DNA of 64,000 nucleotides, from assembly GCA_009763385.1 (NCBI GenBank), contig CM019826.1:66525864-66589863 (forward strand). The letters run 5' to 3'. This DNA comes from Coix lacryma-jobi var. lacryma-jobi (Eukaryota > Streptophyta > Magnoliopsida > Poales > Poaceae). Made by a program: the position numbers and the translations under genes. This document shows, in pieces, positions 22,130 to 32,974 of the stretch. How positions within the stretch are numbered: position 1 is the stretch's first letter; every line of letters starts with the position of its first letter. Under the pieces are notes generated by a model. The model was not told the DNA's origin, made no database searches, and saw only the letters and a program-made list of their open reading frames with translations.

Positions 22130-23382
22130 GACGCCCTAACAACTCACGGCGTCCATCCTCGACCTAGGTCAAGAGGTGGCTGGCATCCGGGCATTCCTCG
22201 TCGGTCCCTACGCACCGCCACCACCGCCGCCACCATCGCAGCCGGCTTTGCCGGCACCGCCCTCGCCATCTACAGCAGCAGCGTCGGCCGCCATCTACCC
22301 GTACGAGATGCCCTCCGATGGGCCGTCCTCCACTCCACCGACGTTGTCCCATGGTGTCCTAGTCACCCAGCCGCGGTTCCCGTCATCCCCATCATCGCTG
22401 TCGGCCTAGCTCGGCAGTACATTGGCGACCGTCTACACTGCAGCGACTACCCCGCCATACATGTCGCTGCTGCCCCTTCCCGGAGCCGCTTCAGGCGTCC
22501 TGTACGGGGGTGTGGATGGTACCCTGTTCCATGGAGGGTCCCTGCAGCCTCCAGTGTTGCAAGCACCGGCATCGTGGGTGCCCTCTTCGACGCCATGGCA
22601 CACGTCTGACGGGGCTGCACCCGAGCCACAGCCGCCATGTTTCCACAAACTAGAGTTCCCAACATATGACGTCTCCGTGGACCCCCTAAACTGGCTTAAC
22701 CAGTGTGACCAGTTCTTCAGGGGTCAGCGCACGTGGCGTTTGATCGCACGTGACTTGCCTCCTACCACCTGCAAGGGGAGGCCCAGACATGGTACTATGC
22801 CCTGGAGTAGGACAAAGGAATGCCATCATGGGAGCGCTTTCGTGACCTCTGCCGCCTCGGTTTTGGTCCAACCCTTCGCGGCAGTCGTCTGGCAGAGCTG
22901 GGTCGGCTGCCCTTCACGTTGATAGTGCAGGACTTCGCCGCCCATTTTTAGGCAGTCACGTGCCACGCCTAGGGGATCTCGCCACGCCAGCGCGCTGAGC
23001 TCTTCATCGGCGGGCTTCCAGAGCGTATACGGGTGGATGTGGAGATGCGTGACCCGCCCGACCTCCAGATGGCCATGTACTACGTGCGGGCATTCGAGCG
23101 CCGAGCGTTGTCCATGCAGTCCATGTCACCCGCGCGTGCTGCCCGGCCTCCAACGCGACCAGCGCAGCCTCAACCAGTCCGTGCCCTGTAGCACCATAGG
23201 CACCGGACGACCAAGGGGCAGGCGCGGCTATTGCAGCTCTGGTGGCGTGCCCTTTCCGTCGCTTGTCACCGGCGGAGCAGGCGGAGCGCCGGCGCCAGGG
23301 CCTATGCTACAACTGCGACAAGCAGTACGTCCCAGGCCATGTCTGCCAGCGGCTCTTCTACATCGAGCTCGACAACTACGTT
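22130..23382 (+). pseudogene. Gag of Gypsy B, several frameshifts
   Basis: Particle protein. The N-terminal part (22140-22620) is Pro/Ala/Ser-rich. The Retrotrans_gag domain begins about 22640 (FHKLEFPTYD, then NWLNQC and FFRGQRT) and continues in changing frames through an LFIGGLPE-type segment (about 23005) to the zinc knuckle at 23305-23346 (CYNC then GHVC). Frame changes occur near 22400, 22740, 22860, 22950 and 23240. The frame is cut at 23382 by Copia1. Confidence 0.75.
23378..23382. repeat. Target site duplication ACGTT (left copy) of Copia1
   Basis: ACGTT directly before the left LTR; the same five bases follow the right LTR at 34929-34933. Confidence 0.95.
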
Positions 23383-23639
23383 TGAAGGACCGAGAAGCTA
23401 CCCGAAAGCGACCAGAGGGGGGGGTGAATGGGAGCTTTAAAATTTCCTTGCGGAAACTAGATGCCACTGTCCCAAACTCAACCCCAAATGCAAACCCTAG
23501 AGCCGACAGTGTCCACGACCCTAGATGTGGGTGGATGCTTCCTAGAAGCACAGCGGGACACTAGACAATCCTAGAAAGCCAACCCAAAAGACGGAACTCG
23601 AATCCGTTGACGAACGAAAACCGCGAACGAATCGGCGCG

Positions 23640-23955
23640 AAACAGCTACGACCGGACTCTGGCCAGCGTCCGGTCAGCAGAGACCGGACGCGTCCGGTAT
23701 CGTCCAAAATCGGCTCTGGAACCTTACTGTTCGCGACCGGACTCACGAGTACGGAGCGTCCGGGTTCGTGTACAGTGCGTCCGGTCGAAAACCGACAAAG
23801 CCAGGAACAGTGCAAGCGTAGCGTCCGGTCGAAAATGCAAACAGAGCGTCCGGTCGAGAGCGTCCGGTCAGTACGCAGAAAAAGCTTGCGCCGTGCTCAA
23901 CGACCGGACTCTGAAAGCGTGCGTCCGGTCAGCCCGACAGAGCGTCCGGTCACCC
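23640..23955. repeat. GCGTCCGGTC short-repeat cluster in the Copia1 LTR
   Basis: About a dozen irregularly spaced copies of GCGTCCGGTC or its reverse complement GACCGGAC. The right LTR carries the same cluster at 33240-33535. It lies downstream of the probable TATA box in the transcript direction, so it is in the transcribed part of the LTR. Confidence 0.75.
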
Positions 23956-24705
23956 CGCGACTGCACTAAACTCCGGCGATTCAACCCGATCTCCTCCGAA
24001 TCAAGTGCTCTAGGCTTGGGATTCGATCTGAGGAGTCACAAGGAGGTTTAGTGAGCTATCTCTAGAGATCATGGCTCGACCTACTCCAAATCGGTGAATC
24101 GAAGGAATTCGGGGAAAGAAGAAAAGAGACCCGAACTAAACTTGATCGATCTCCTGACCGTGAGGTTAGAGATGATTTCTTTGGTGGAAAGAAGTGCCTC
24201 ACGATCTAGAGCACTCAGTTCAAACGGATCGTGAAAGATGAACCGAGCACAAAGATGCGACGGGAAAACTCAAGGCACAAAGCAATCCGCGAAGAACATG
24301 ATGAACATGAAATCAAAACGCGAATTTGACACCAAGAGATGGGATCCAAGGTGAGGATACGGCCTCACTTCCTCGAATCAACAGTACACAGAGTGGAGTC
24401 TCTCTGCGGATCTCAATAGCTAAAGCAGGGGTGTGGGAGAGTGGAAACCCTAGGAAATGAAAGCTCTAACTGAGATTGAGATAGGGAGGAGGTGTCTCCC
24501 CTAGACTACTTATACTCACCTAGCCTAAGTCTATTTCCTACTCTTACCCCTCTCTACTCTAATTTACAGAGCGGACCAGCTAACCCTAGGCTATTCTAGT
24601 CCACCCGCTGGTGGTAGGTAGATCCGACGGCCCCACGCCCGCACGGTCTTCCGCGTCGCCTCCACGCAACCTTCAGATCGCCGCCACGTGCCGCCACCAC
24701 TCTGC

Positions 24706-24924
24706 ACCCCCGGTTTTGCGGCCCAAACCGGGAAACCAGCCTTTTCCATCAGCCCCGGTTTTGAGGCCCAAACACGGGAACCAGCCTCCAGCCCGAGTTT
24801 TGTGGCCCAAACTCGGAAACCCTCAGCGCCGAGTTTTGAGGCAAACTCGGAAACCGGCCCACTCCCAGGTTTTGAGGCTCAACCTGGAAACCCAGCACCC
24901 AGGTTTTGAGGCCCAACCTGGAAA
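24706..24924. repeat. Six-palindrome array, left LTR of Copia1
   Basis: Six ~25-bp inverted repeats of form CCxxxTTTTGxGGCCCAAAyyyGG, separated by 10-20 bp. The cleaner copy is at 34305-34522; here units 2 and 4 carry small losses. Confidence 0.8.
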
Positions 24925-25329
24925 CCGTTGTCCACCGTTGGTTTTTCCCGGGCTCTACCAACAAACCGGCGTCGTAGAAGGATGCACCGCCTGTGCACCC
25001 CTTCCACCGACATGATCGCACTTCTCCGCTTGTCGCTGTCGCAGGCTGCCAGCCACCACAGCTGATCCTCCGGCCTCCAGTCCATCAGTCCAAGTCCACG
25101 TCCGCCCTTCACCGTCCGATACATCGGCATGGCACGTCCGCCGCACGGCACGCCCATCCTTCATCGCGCCCGGTCCGTCGGCACGACACGTCGCAACTTG
25201 ACCTTCACCCGCCATCGACCACTGTCTCCGTGCTCGACACCTGCACAACACAAGCCAAAGAACATGCGCATCATCTCCGTTGACAATCACTCATCACACA
25301 GAGACTCGGCATACACCCATGTATCCGCA

Positions 25330-25339
25330 ATCTCCCCTT
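25330..25339 (-). other. Polypurine tract of Copia1
   Basis: Minus strand AAGGGGAGAT immediately before the 3' LTR start; primes plus-strand DNA synthesis. Confidence 0.8.
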
Positions 25340-26975
25340 GATGAGTGCATTGTCAACTCCACAACAAATCATGATAAGAAGAAGGAGGTAGGAAGGAGTG
25401 GGAGAGAAAACCCAACCAAATGACCCAAAAGCCTAACAAAAGCCAAAGAAGGTCAAGTGGATGAAGCGAAAACTTGGTCCCCAAAGACATGGGCAACGGC
25501 TCGACGCAACCAAGCAAAGCAAAGCTAGCCCTCAAGAAGAGGTAGAACAGGCTCAACACCGCTAGCAGATACCAATTGAAGATCGGAGGACAACAGAAGC
25601 AAAATGCTAGTCCCTCAAGAAAGAGGCACAGAGGCTCAACACAACTAGCAAGAAAATCACTCCGAACCAATTGGAAATCAACCCAAACCAAATGGGAAAG
25701 CAGCACACAGACGATACCAATTGAAAGCCAAATGAAAAAGCTTATGAAAGCTAGGAACGTTTGCTAGTCCCTCAAGACAGAGGCAACGGCTCAACACAAC
25801 TAGCAAACTCCCCTCGACAAATGATTCTCCCCTTAGTTGATCAACACAGGAGCATATGATTTGCATAAATTCTCCCCCTAGTTGAAAATGCACTTATCAG
25901 GTCAAAAGGTATCGGAGAATCAACTCCCTTCACATAAACCCCCTGAACACAAGATCTCCTTCAGAATGCATATGAAGTCAAAATGCAAGTTAGGAGCTTC
26001 AAGTATATAGTCAAAAGAGTGCAAAGATGCTCTAATCAGTATAGCTCCAACATCTCAATTAAGCACTCAAATAGCAAAGGCTCAAACTGATCACTTATAC
26101 GAAATATGAAGCATATGAGCATGTGAGCAGTTTTAAGCCAAAAAGATAGTCACCATCAAAATAGCACTAGACATGTATAGAAGGAATCCAAAACAAGTGC
26201 TAAGGCATATACAAGGTGAACTACCCTAGCAAAGTTCAATCATCATGCATAGGAATGAAGCATATACTGTGTGATTTCAAAATCATTATCGGAGTTGCAG
26301 CGGTAAAAGAATTCACAAGTTCATTTTTAGCATGTGATTGCGAGAGGTTGAAAGCTTGTCATGCCTAACTTTTCAACCGTGCGAAGCCTATGCCGAAGCA
26401 ATCAGAAGCTTAAAGCAACGGTTTCGGTCATACACTACATGGCTCAAGTTTAACTCAAAGTGCAATGAGAAACAGTCTCAATACCATGAGGTGTTGACAA
26501 GCAATCCCATCTCGATCTTTTCAATTCAACAATACTTGGTTCAGATTTTAAGCAAGTTATGAACAACCAAGCAAGTGAATGACTCAGAACTAGAGACATA
26601 GCAACCTAGCATATATGAAAAGCAGGAATGGACTCACACACACCTACACATGCTAGTTGCATATCTCAATGGTGAACATTTTCAGATTTATATACATTAG
26701 GCATAATTCACCATTCCAAAAATAGCTCGCTCATAACATGTAACAGTGATCAGAAGGAGCATAAGCTACAAGCATCATCATAAGTATCGGAGCAATACTA
26801 ACAAGAGCATAATTACATTCTAGTGAATATAGACATGAAGCTCAGAATGTAAATGCGTATGCCCGACACAAAACTGAAAGAAAGAAGATACCAATTGGAA
26901 GGACTCAAGAAACTCAAAAGAAAAGAGCCTCAAAATAAAAGAGTCAGTCTGTACATCTCAAAATGCTTCCCCCAT
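25340..26975 (-). other. Untranslated spacer between pol and 3' LTR of Copia1
   Basis: 1.6 kb, AT-rich on the coding strand, no credible ORF. Three related copies of a CTAGT(C)CCTCAAGA...GGCTCAACAC...CTAGCA segment (about 25490, 25600 and 25764) include short ACCAATTG(A/G)A stretches. SIRE relatives often have an envelope-like gene here; none is visible. Confidence 0.6.
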
Positions 26976-28586
26976 CTAAAAGGGGAAACACACACCAAGC
27001 TCACCCCTCAACCTATTAAAGGTTGATTCGTCTAAAGGCTTGGTGAAAATATCAGCCAATTGGTGATGAGTATCGACATGGCGAAGGTCGATATCACCCT
27101 TCTCCTGGTGGTCTCTCAAGAAATGAAAGCGCACATCAATGTGTTTGGTTTTCGAGTGAAGCACGGGGTTCTTAGCAACGCTAATGGCACTCGTGCTGTC
27201 ACAAAGCAAAGGAACTCGAGTAAAGCTCAAACCAAAATCACGCAAAGTGGCCATCATCCAGAGTAACTGGGAACAGCAGCTAGCCGCAGCAACATATTCA
27301 GCCTCCGTGGTAGACTGGGCGACACTAGACTGCTTGCGAGAAGACCACGACACAAGAGAAGACCCAATAAACTGGCAAGTCCCAGAAGTGGACTTGCGCT
27401 CAATGCGACAACCAGCAAAATCGGCATCGGAATAACCGCAAAGCGAGAGAGTGGAGGAGCAGAATACCAAATCCCGAACTCAGGCGTGAAACGAAGGTAC
27501 CTGAATATGCGCTTCACCGCCTGACGGTGAGAAGTGCGTGGCGAAGCCTGAAAGCGCGCGCACAAGCACACGGCGAACTGAATGTCCGGCCGTGTCGCCG
27601 TCAGGTAGAGCAGCGATCCAATCATGCTGCGGTACTCCTTCTGGTCCACTGCTTCTCCATCCGTGTCGGCATCCAGGGCAGTCGTCGTCGACATGGGCGT
27701 CGGAAGAGGCTTGGCCTCACCCATGTCGAACCGCTTCAGCAAGTCCCTCGTGTACTTGCCCTGGTGCACAAACGTCCCTCTCGGGATTGCTTAATTTGCA
27801 ACCCGAGAAAGAAGGTCAGCTCGCCCATCATGCTCATCTCGAACTCCCTGCTCATAGTATCTGCAAACTTGGCAACCAAAGCGTGAGAAGAACCACCGAA
27901 AATGATATCATCCACGTAAATTTGGACCAAGAGAGTATCTTTGCCTTGCTTGAGGAGAAAGAGCGTTTTATCACACATCCCATTTTAAAACCCTTAGCTA
28001 GCAAAAAGGTTTTTAATCTCTCATACCAGGCTCTAGGGGCTTGTTTCAAACCATACAAAGCTTTGTGGAGTTTAAAGACATGGTTTGGAAACTTGGGATT
28101 TTCAAAACCGGGGGGTTGCTGGACATAGACCTCCTCCTCAATGTAGCCGTTTAAGAAGGCACTCTTGACATCCATTTGAAAAAGTTTGAAACCCATGGAT
28201 GCAGCATAAGCCAAGAGTATCCTAATAGCCTCCAAACGAGCTACAGGAGCGAAGGTCTCCTCATAATCTATCCCCTCCTTCTGACTATAACCCTTCGCTA
28301 CAAGCCGGGCCTTGTTTCTCACAATGTGGCCCTCCTCTCCTTGCTTGTTTTTAAAAACCCATTTTGTCCCAATAGGTTTACAGTCAGGAGGTGGTGGCAC
28401 TAGAACCCAAACCCGATTTCGCTCAAAGTTCTCTAGCTCCTCATGCATGGCATTGACCCAATCCGGATCCGTCAATGCGTGTCCAACATCTCGGGGTTCA
28501 AAAGACGCAACAAAAGCAGAATGAGCAAAGTGCGAGATGTGCTGTGACCTGGAGCGAGTAACTCGCTCGTCGATGTCGCCGATCAT
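26976..28586 (-). pseudogene. Reverse transcriptase and RNase H of Copia1
   Basis: Copies element RNA to DNA. The RT begins after the linker near 28500 (WVNAMHEELENF, KPIGTKWVFK, QMDVKSAFLNG, QPPGFENP, LYGLKQAPRAWYE), with the catalytic YVDDIIFGG near 27920. RNase H lies at 27480-27000 (GYSDADFAGC, the SSRKQSSVAQSTTEAEY segment, DIFTKPLD). Frame changes near 27960, 27770 and 27470 split it into four pieces that are collinear and otherwise well conserved. Stop near 26976. Confidence 0.9.
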
Positions 28587-29760
28587 CTGTTCAGGGGGGT
28601 GCTGGCGCTGGATATGTCGTGGCGCCTCCCGGAAGAAGTGACCTCCCCCTCAACAGCAGCTGGTTCCACCCCGGGTACAAAAGGTACCGCGCGAGGTGGA
28701 GGATCCCACGGCCCCCAGGAAGAAGAAGTGTCGGGGCCGTGAGTCGTCGTCGAGGCCGCCCTTTGCGGCACGGCAGGTGGAGGGGGTGCTGGATCATCTA
28801 TACCTTCAGCACCCTCGTCCTCATCATCAAAAAGAGGCTCTCCAACCTCATGATCACCTGCACGCTCAAAACGAGAAGAGGGACAAACAAGAGTCTCGTC
28901 GAAGGTGACATCTGATGTCTCCATGACTCGGTTAGTGTCAAGGTTAAGTACACGATAAGCTCGAGTGTGAGTGCCATAACCCAAAAACACACCGTCAGAA
29001 GAACGAGACTCAAACTTGTCCAGGTTGCCTTTCTTCAATATAAAACAGTGGCAACCAAAGACTCTAAAATAACTCACCTTGGGCTGGCGACCAAAACGCA
29101 ACTCATAAGAGGTCTTCTTCAAAAACGCTCTCAGAAAAATGCGATTCGAAATGTAGCATGCAGTGTTCATAGCTTCGGCCCAAAAACGCCTAGGAGTCCT
29201 ATGCTCATCAAGCATCGTCCTGGCCATCTCAACAAGGGTCCGATTCTTCCTCTCTACAACACCATTTTGAGGTGGTGTATAGGGGGAAGAAACCTGATGC
29301 TCCAAACCAAGGCGGTTACAAAACTTCTCAAAATCCGATTTTTAAACTCGGAACCATTATCACTCCGAATAGCTCGCATCGAGTTCAAAGGGAACTCGTT
29401 CTGAAGACGCAAAATCAGATTGCGAGCAAATGAGAAAGTCTCGGTCTTCTCAGCTAAAAAAGACCCACGAATATCTCGAAAAGTCGTCAACAACAACCAA
29501 AACATACATACCACTTGCCACCAACCGAGCTCACCCGAGCCGGACCAACAAGGTCCATGTGTAAAAGCTCTCCGGGGTGCGAGGTCATGACCTTAGTCAC
29601 CGGATGGTGGGGAGCAGCAACCATCTTCCCATGTCTGCAAGAATGGCAAACTAGATCCTTCTCCATCGAAAGCTTGGGCAATCCTCGGATTAGGCCAAGT
29701 GAGCTAAGTCTTGCAAGCAAGTCGAAGCTTAAGTGACCGAGCCTCCTATGCCACTTCCAA
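28587..29760 (-). pseudogene. Integrase of Copia1
   Basis: Gag-pre-integrase zinc motif (HRRLGHLSF, then CHSC) near 29750-29640. Core domain: first Asp in MDLVGP, second Asp in IRSDNGSEF (about 29360), Glu in PPQNGVVERKN (about 29270). The C-terminal part runs through VFGCHCF and the VFLGYG segment to an acidic Pro-rich linker near 28620. Frameshifts lie near 29500 and 29300. It inserts cDNA into the genome. Confidence 0.88.
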
Positions 29761-30161
29761 AGATCGGAAGAAGAAGGACTAGCCAAAAGACAGCGAGAAG
29801 AACCAAACGATTCCGAGAAATTCGCACAAAAGACTTTCCCAAAGGGCGAAATCAGACATACAAGATCGCCCTGAGGATCTAAGATGCGACTAAGGTTCGG
29901 TTTAAAACGAATCTCATAGTCATCATCAAAAAGTTGCGAAACAGAAAGAAGGTTAAAATGCAGGTTAGAAACAAGAGCAACATCGCGCAACACAAAGTGC
30001 TCATTAACCCGCACCGATCCGCGAGACAACACCTTACCTTTACTATTGTCGCCGAAGGTTATGTACTCCTTTCCGGCGACTGGGCTAAGGCTGGAGAACC
30101 ACTTGGTGTTTCCGGTCATGTGCCTCGAACAACCGGAATCCACCAACCAAACGTCCTCCAA
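29761..30161 (-). pseudogene. Aspartic protease of Copia1
   Basis: The motif VWLVDSGCSRHMTG (Asp-Ser-Gly) lies at the start of the segment, followed by the LLSVSQL stretch usual in copia proteases. It continues in the same frame into the gag-pre-integrase region. Frames overlap the basic gag extension on the upstream side (about 30085-30161), so a frame change joins them. Confidence 0.85.
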
Positions 30162-30951
30162 CCGTCTTACCTACATCAAAAGAAAGACATAGGGTGAGCA
30201 TACGGTCCAACACTGGGGTTAGTGAAATAAGGGAAAACCAGTGTTGGGCCGGCTGCTCAAAAGAAGGGTTAGTGAAAAAACCATTCCTAGCATGTCTACG
30301 AGGGAAGCGATCACCACGCTGAGGAAAACGTGGTCCGCTGGGGAAGAAGCGCTCACCGCGGTACTCAAACTGCGGTGGGGGAAAGCGCTCAACAAAGCCT
30401 CCGCCACGGGGTCCGTTACCTGCAAAAGCAGGACCCCGTCGGGCACGCTCTCTACGAGGTTTACGCCTAGGAGCCTGGGGCTCAACTGCTCTAGCGTCTC
30501 TCCTCGGAGCTCTCTCCTGCCTAGGCCTAACAAACTGAGGTGCTGGACCTCTAGGCCTAGTCTCCCTCCTCGGGGCTCTCATCTCCTGCCTAGGCCTGGG
30601 ATCCTGTCGTCCGGACCTAGCAGCTCTCCTCTGGGCCTTCGGTACATGTCCACCATGAGCTGGATGGTACATGTCCGGGTTCTCCATCTCCCGAGCCCTG
30701 CGCGCCTCTCTCTTGCGCCTAAAGCAGAACTCGCTCAGTGTGCCATCTCTCCCACAAAAATCACACTGGTACCTCACCGCACGCAAGGGGGTTGTTGGTG
30801 ACCAGGGCTGTGGGTGTGGCTCACTTGCCTTTGCCCTTCGTGGCAACTCCTCACGGATGGGTGGCATAGCATCAAGCTTGTTTCTGAGGTGGTTTGGCTT
30901 GGGTGCCCAAACTGGGTTCTTGGGAGGAGCTCTCGGGGGTTCCTCAACCAC
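30085..30951 (-). pseudogene. Basic Arg/Pro-rich gag extension of Copia1 with a second zinc-finger-like motif
   Basis: About 290 residues between gag and protease. A CDFCG...CF motif lies near residues 55-70, followed by a long Arg/Pro/Gly-rich region (RRETRPRG, RRKPRRERARRG) that would bind nucleic acid. Such basic extensions occur in SIRE-type gag proteins. The frame is open through the segment. Role in RNA packaging is inference. Confidence 0.7.
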
Positions 30952-31040
30952 ACCATCTTTGGTGATAGGCTTGGCTGGCTCTTTGAGTGGAAGCTTGGCA
31001 AGTTTGGGAGTAGTGGTGGAGTTGGGCTTCTCACATGGGT

Positions 31041-31740
31041 TCAGACCACTAGACTCTCCAATCTTCCCAAAAGCTGAGAGATCAACACTCTGAGCAAACC
31101 TACACCAGGGGCACCAACAGCTCGCTTGAATTGGGAGATCATCATCCCGAGCTGCGGCTCACTACTGGAGACCCATGACAAGATGGACCGAAGGTATGTG
31201 TTTTCTTCCTCGGTTTGCATCTTGCCATGCTTCACATTGGCAATCTCCATCTCCAGGCCCTCACACAAAGCACACCTCATGACACAAGTGCTATCTGAGC
31301 TGGCCTTCTCTAAAGACTCAAGCTTGGCATTCTTCTCTGCCAACTCAGATTGCAAGACAGGACAAGTCTTGCACGCACCCAACAGCTGCGGCCTAGCTCG
31401 GAGCTCATCCACCTCATCTACCAGCGCAGCATGCTTACTCCTCAGAGTGAGAAGATCCGTCATGTGCGCGGCGCACTCTCGCACTCCAACTCCTCCGACA
31501 CAACCACGGTGGACCGAGCGACTCAAGCTCCTTCACCGTGTCCTCCCACTTCTGCCTAAACTCCTTGCGCTCTCTAGCGGCACGCCTAAGCAACTTATCT
31601 TGGCTAAGGAGGGCAGCAGTCAACTTCTCAACCTCGGAGGAAAGCTCGTCGTAGGTGAGAGATACCTGGGAGGTGTCGTCGTCGTCGTCGTTCCGAGGGG
31701 TACGCTCCGGCTCGCCGTCGACCTCATCGCCCAGCGCCAT
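31041..31740 (-). pseudogene. Coiled-coil part of Copia1 gag
   Basis: Two overlapping frames (31435-31740, then 31041-31526) encode a Glu/Leu/Lys-rich helical segment with heptad-like spacing (LRSKHAALVDEVDELRA; SELAEKNAKLESLEKA). It is placed between the gag zinc knuckle and the basic extension, with a frame change near 31500. A multimerisation role is inferred. Confidence 0.65.
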
Positions 31741-31781
31741 GGTGCAGAAGCCGTCGTCGTCGGCGAAGAAGCAGAGGCCGT

Positions 31782-32911
31782 TCAGCTTGTCCTCGATCCT
31801 CTTCTCTTCTTCTCGGACTCGTCATCACTCGAGCTGGCGGAGTCGTCATCCGAGCCGTCGACGTCGCTGAGCGTGGCGAAGAATGCACGCTGCTCAGCTT
31901 GCTGCTGCTTCTCCAAGTACTTCTTCTTGATGTACTCTTTGTCGAAGCCGCCCCGCTTCTTGTGCCTTGGGGGAACGTGCTTCTCCTTGTACTTGGAGTC
32001 GCGCCTGTGGCCGTGATCGCCCTTCCCCAGATGCTTGTTCTTCTTCTTGGGGCAGTCGGCGATGAAGTGGTCGGGGTCGCCGCATTCGTAGCATCCGGCG
32101 CGTCCTCCTCCACGACGGCGGTTCACGCGGTTGTTGTGGAACCGCGAAAACCGGTTGGCAAGCAAAGCCAACTCGTCGTCTCCCAAAGACTCCAGCTGGT
32201 CCTCTGTCACAGAAAAGAGAGAAGAAAGCGCAAAGCCAGCTGAGGGGTTAGAGGAAGAGCCGGAAACCAAAGCCATGGACGGGCGAGAAGGATTTTCAAA
32301 AGAAGCCCTCGCCATAGCATCAATCTCACTGGACTTGAGCTTACTGAAGAGCTCGTCGCAGGTGAGGGTCTCATAGTTCGGCGATTCGATGATTGCCTGA
32401 ACCTTGGAGTCCCACACCGAACGGTCAAGAGTGTGCAAAAGCTTCAAAGCACGCTCATGATCGTCAAATGGCAACTGCTCTCTGTTAGCCCTCATCCTGT
32501 TGACAATCACCTGAAAGCGAGCGAATAAACTTTCTATGCTCTCGCCAGGCTGATGTCGAAAGTTCTCATACTCTCTCTTGAACGACTCGTAGAGTCGGGT
32601 TTTGACTTGAGAGGTGCCCTCATGAAAACGCATGAGGGTGTCCCAGATCTCCCGAGCCGTAGAGAGGTGAGAAACGCGATCAAACTCACCCACGCTCAAA
32701 CAGGAGAACAAAGCGTTACGGCCCGGCTATTGGCTTCGTGCTCATCGATCTGAAACTGAGAGACACGAGCAGCCAGGACAACGTAGTTGGCGTTGTTGCA
32801 AATCTCCCAAACAGAAGAGCCCATGCTCTGGAGATAGGCCGACATGCGTATCTTCCAATACGCATAGTTCGTCCCATCGAAAAACGGCGGTTTGCCCACG
32901 CCGCGATCCAT
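31782..32911 (-). pseudogene. Gag of Copia1 (capsid domain and CCHC zinc knuckle)
   Basis: Starts at ATG 32911-32909, 64 bases inside the LTR edge. The N-terminal segment (KPPFFDGTNYAYWKIRM) is typical of copia gag. A frameshift near 32705 leads into the UBN2/gag domain (STAREIWDTLMRFHEG, ESIESLFARFQVIVNRMR). The zinc knuckle CYECGDPDHFIADC lies near 32095-32050, followed by Lys-rich and Ser/Asp-rich tails. It builds the particle and packages element RNA. Confidence 0.9.
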
Positions 32912-32957
32912 GTCGCCTTCGGTGGATCTGGAACCGGCTAAGGTGGAAGATCCTTAA

Positions 32958-32972
32958 CCTGCTCCGATACCA
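32958..32972 (-). other. Primer binding site of Copia1 (initiator Met-tRNA type)
   Basis: Minus strand TGGTATCGGAGCAGG, two bases from the LTR end. Differs at one base from the common TGGTATCAGAGC site. Confidence 0.9.
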
Positions 32973-32974
32973 AT

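Larger units (their letters stand above)
23383..25329 (-). repeat. 3' LTR of Copia1 (left copy)
   Basis: 1947 bp, TG...CA, near-identical to 32975-34928. Contains a GCGTCCGGTC-rich segment (23640-23955) and the six-palindrome array (about 24706-24924). Most differences from the other LTR are single-base gaps, many in homopolymers and mostly missing from this copy. Confidence 0.95.

Noticed and set aside
22097..22609. 170-codon frame at the start of Gypsy B gag in another phase
   Set aside because: The Pro/Ala-rich frame at 22176-22409 and the gag frame from 22422 fit the family; this one is a shadow.
24611..25015. Pro-rich frame across the palindromic array in the Copia1 LTR
   Set aside because: Produced by the repeat units themselves; the two LTRs encode different frames because of single-base gaps.
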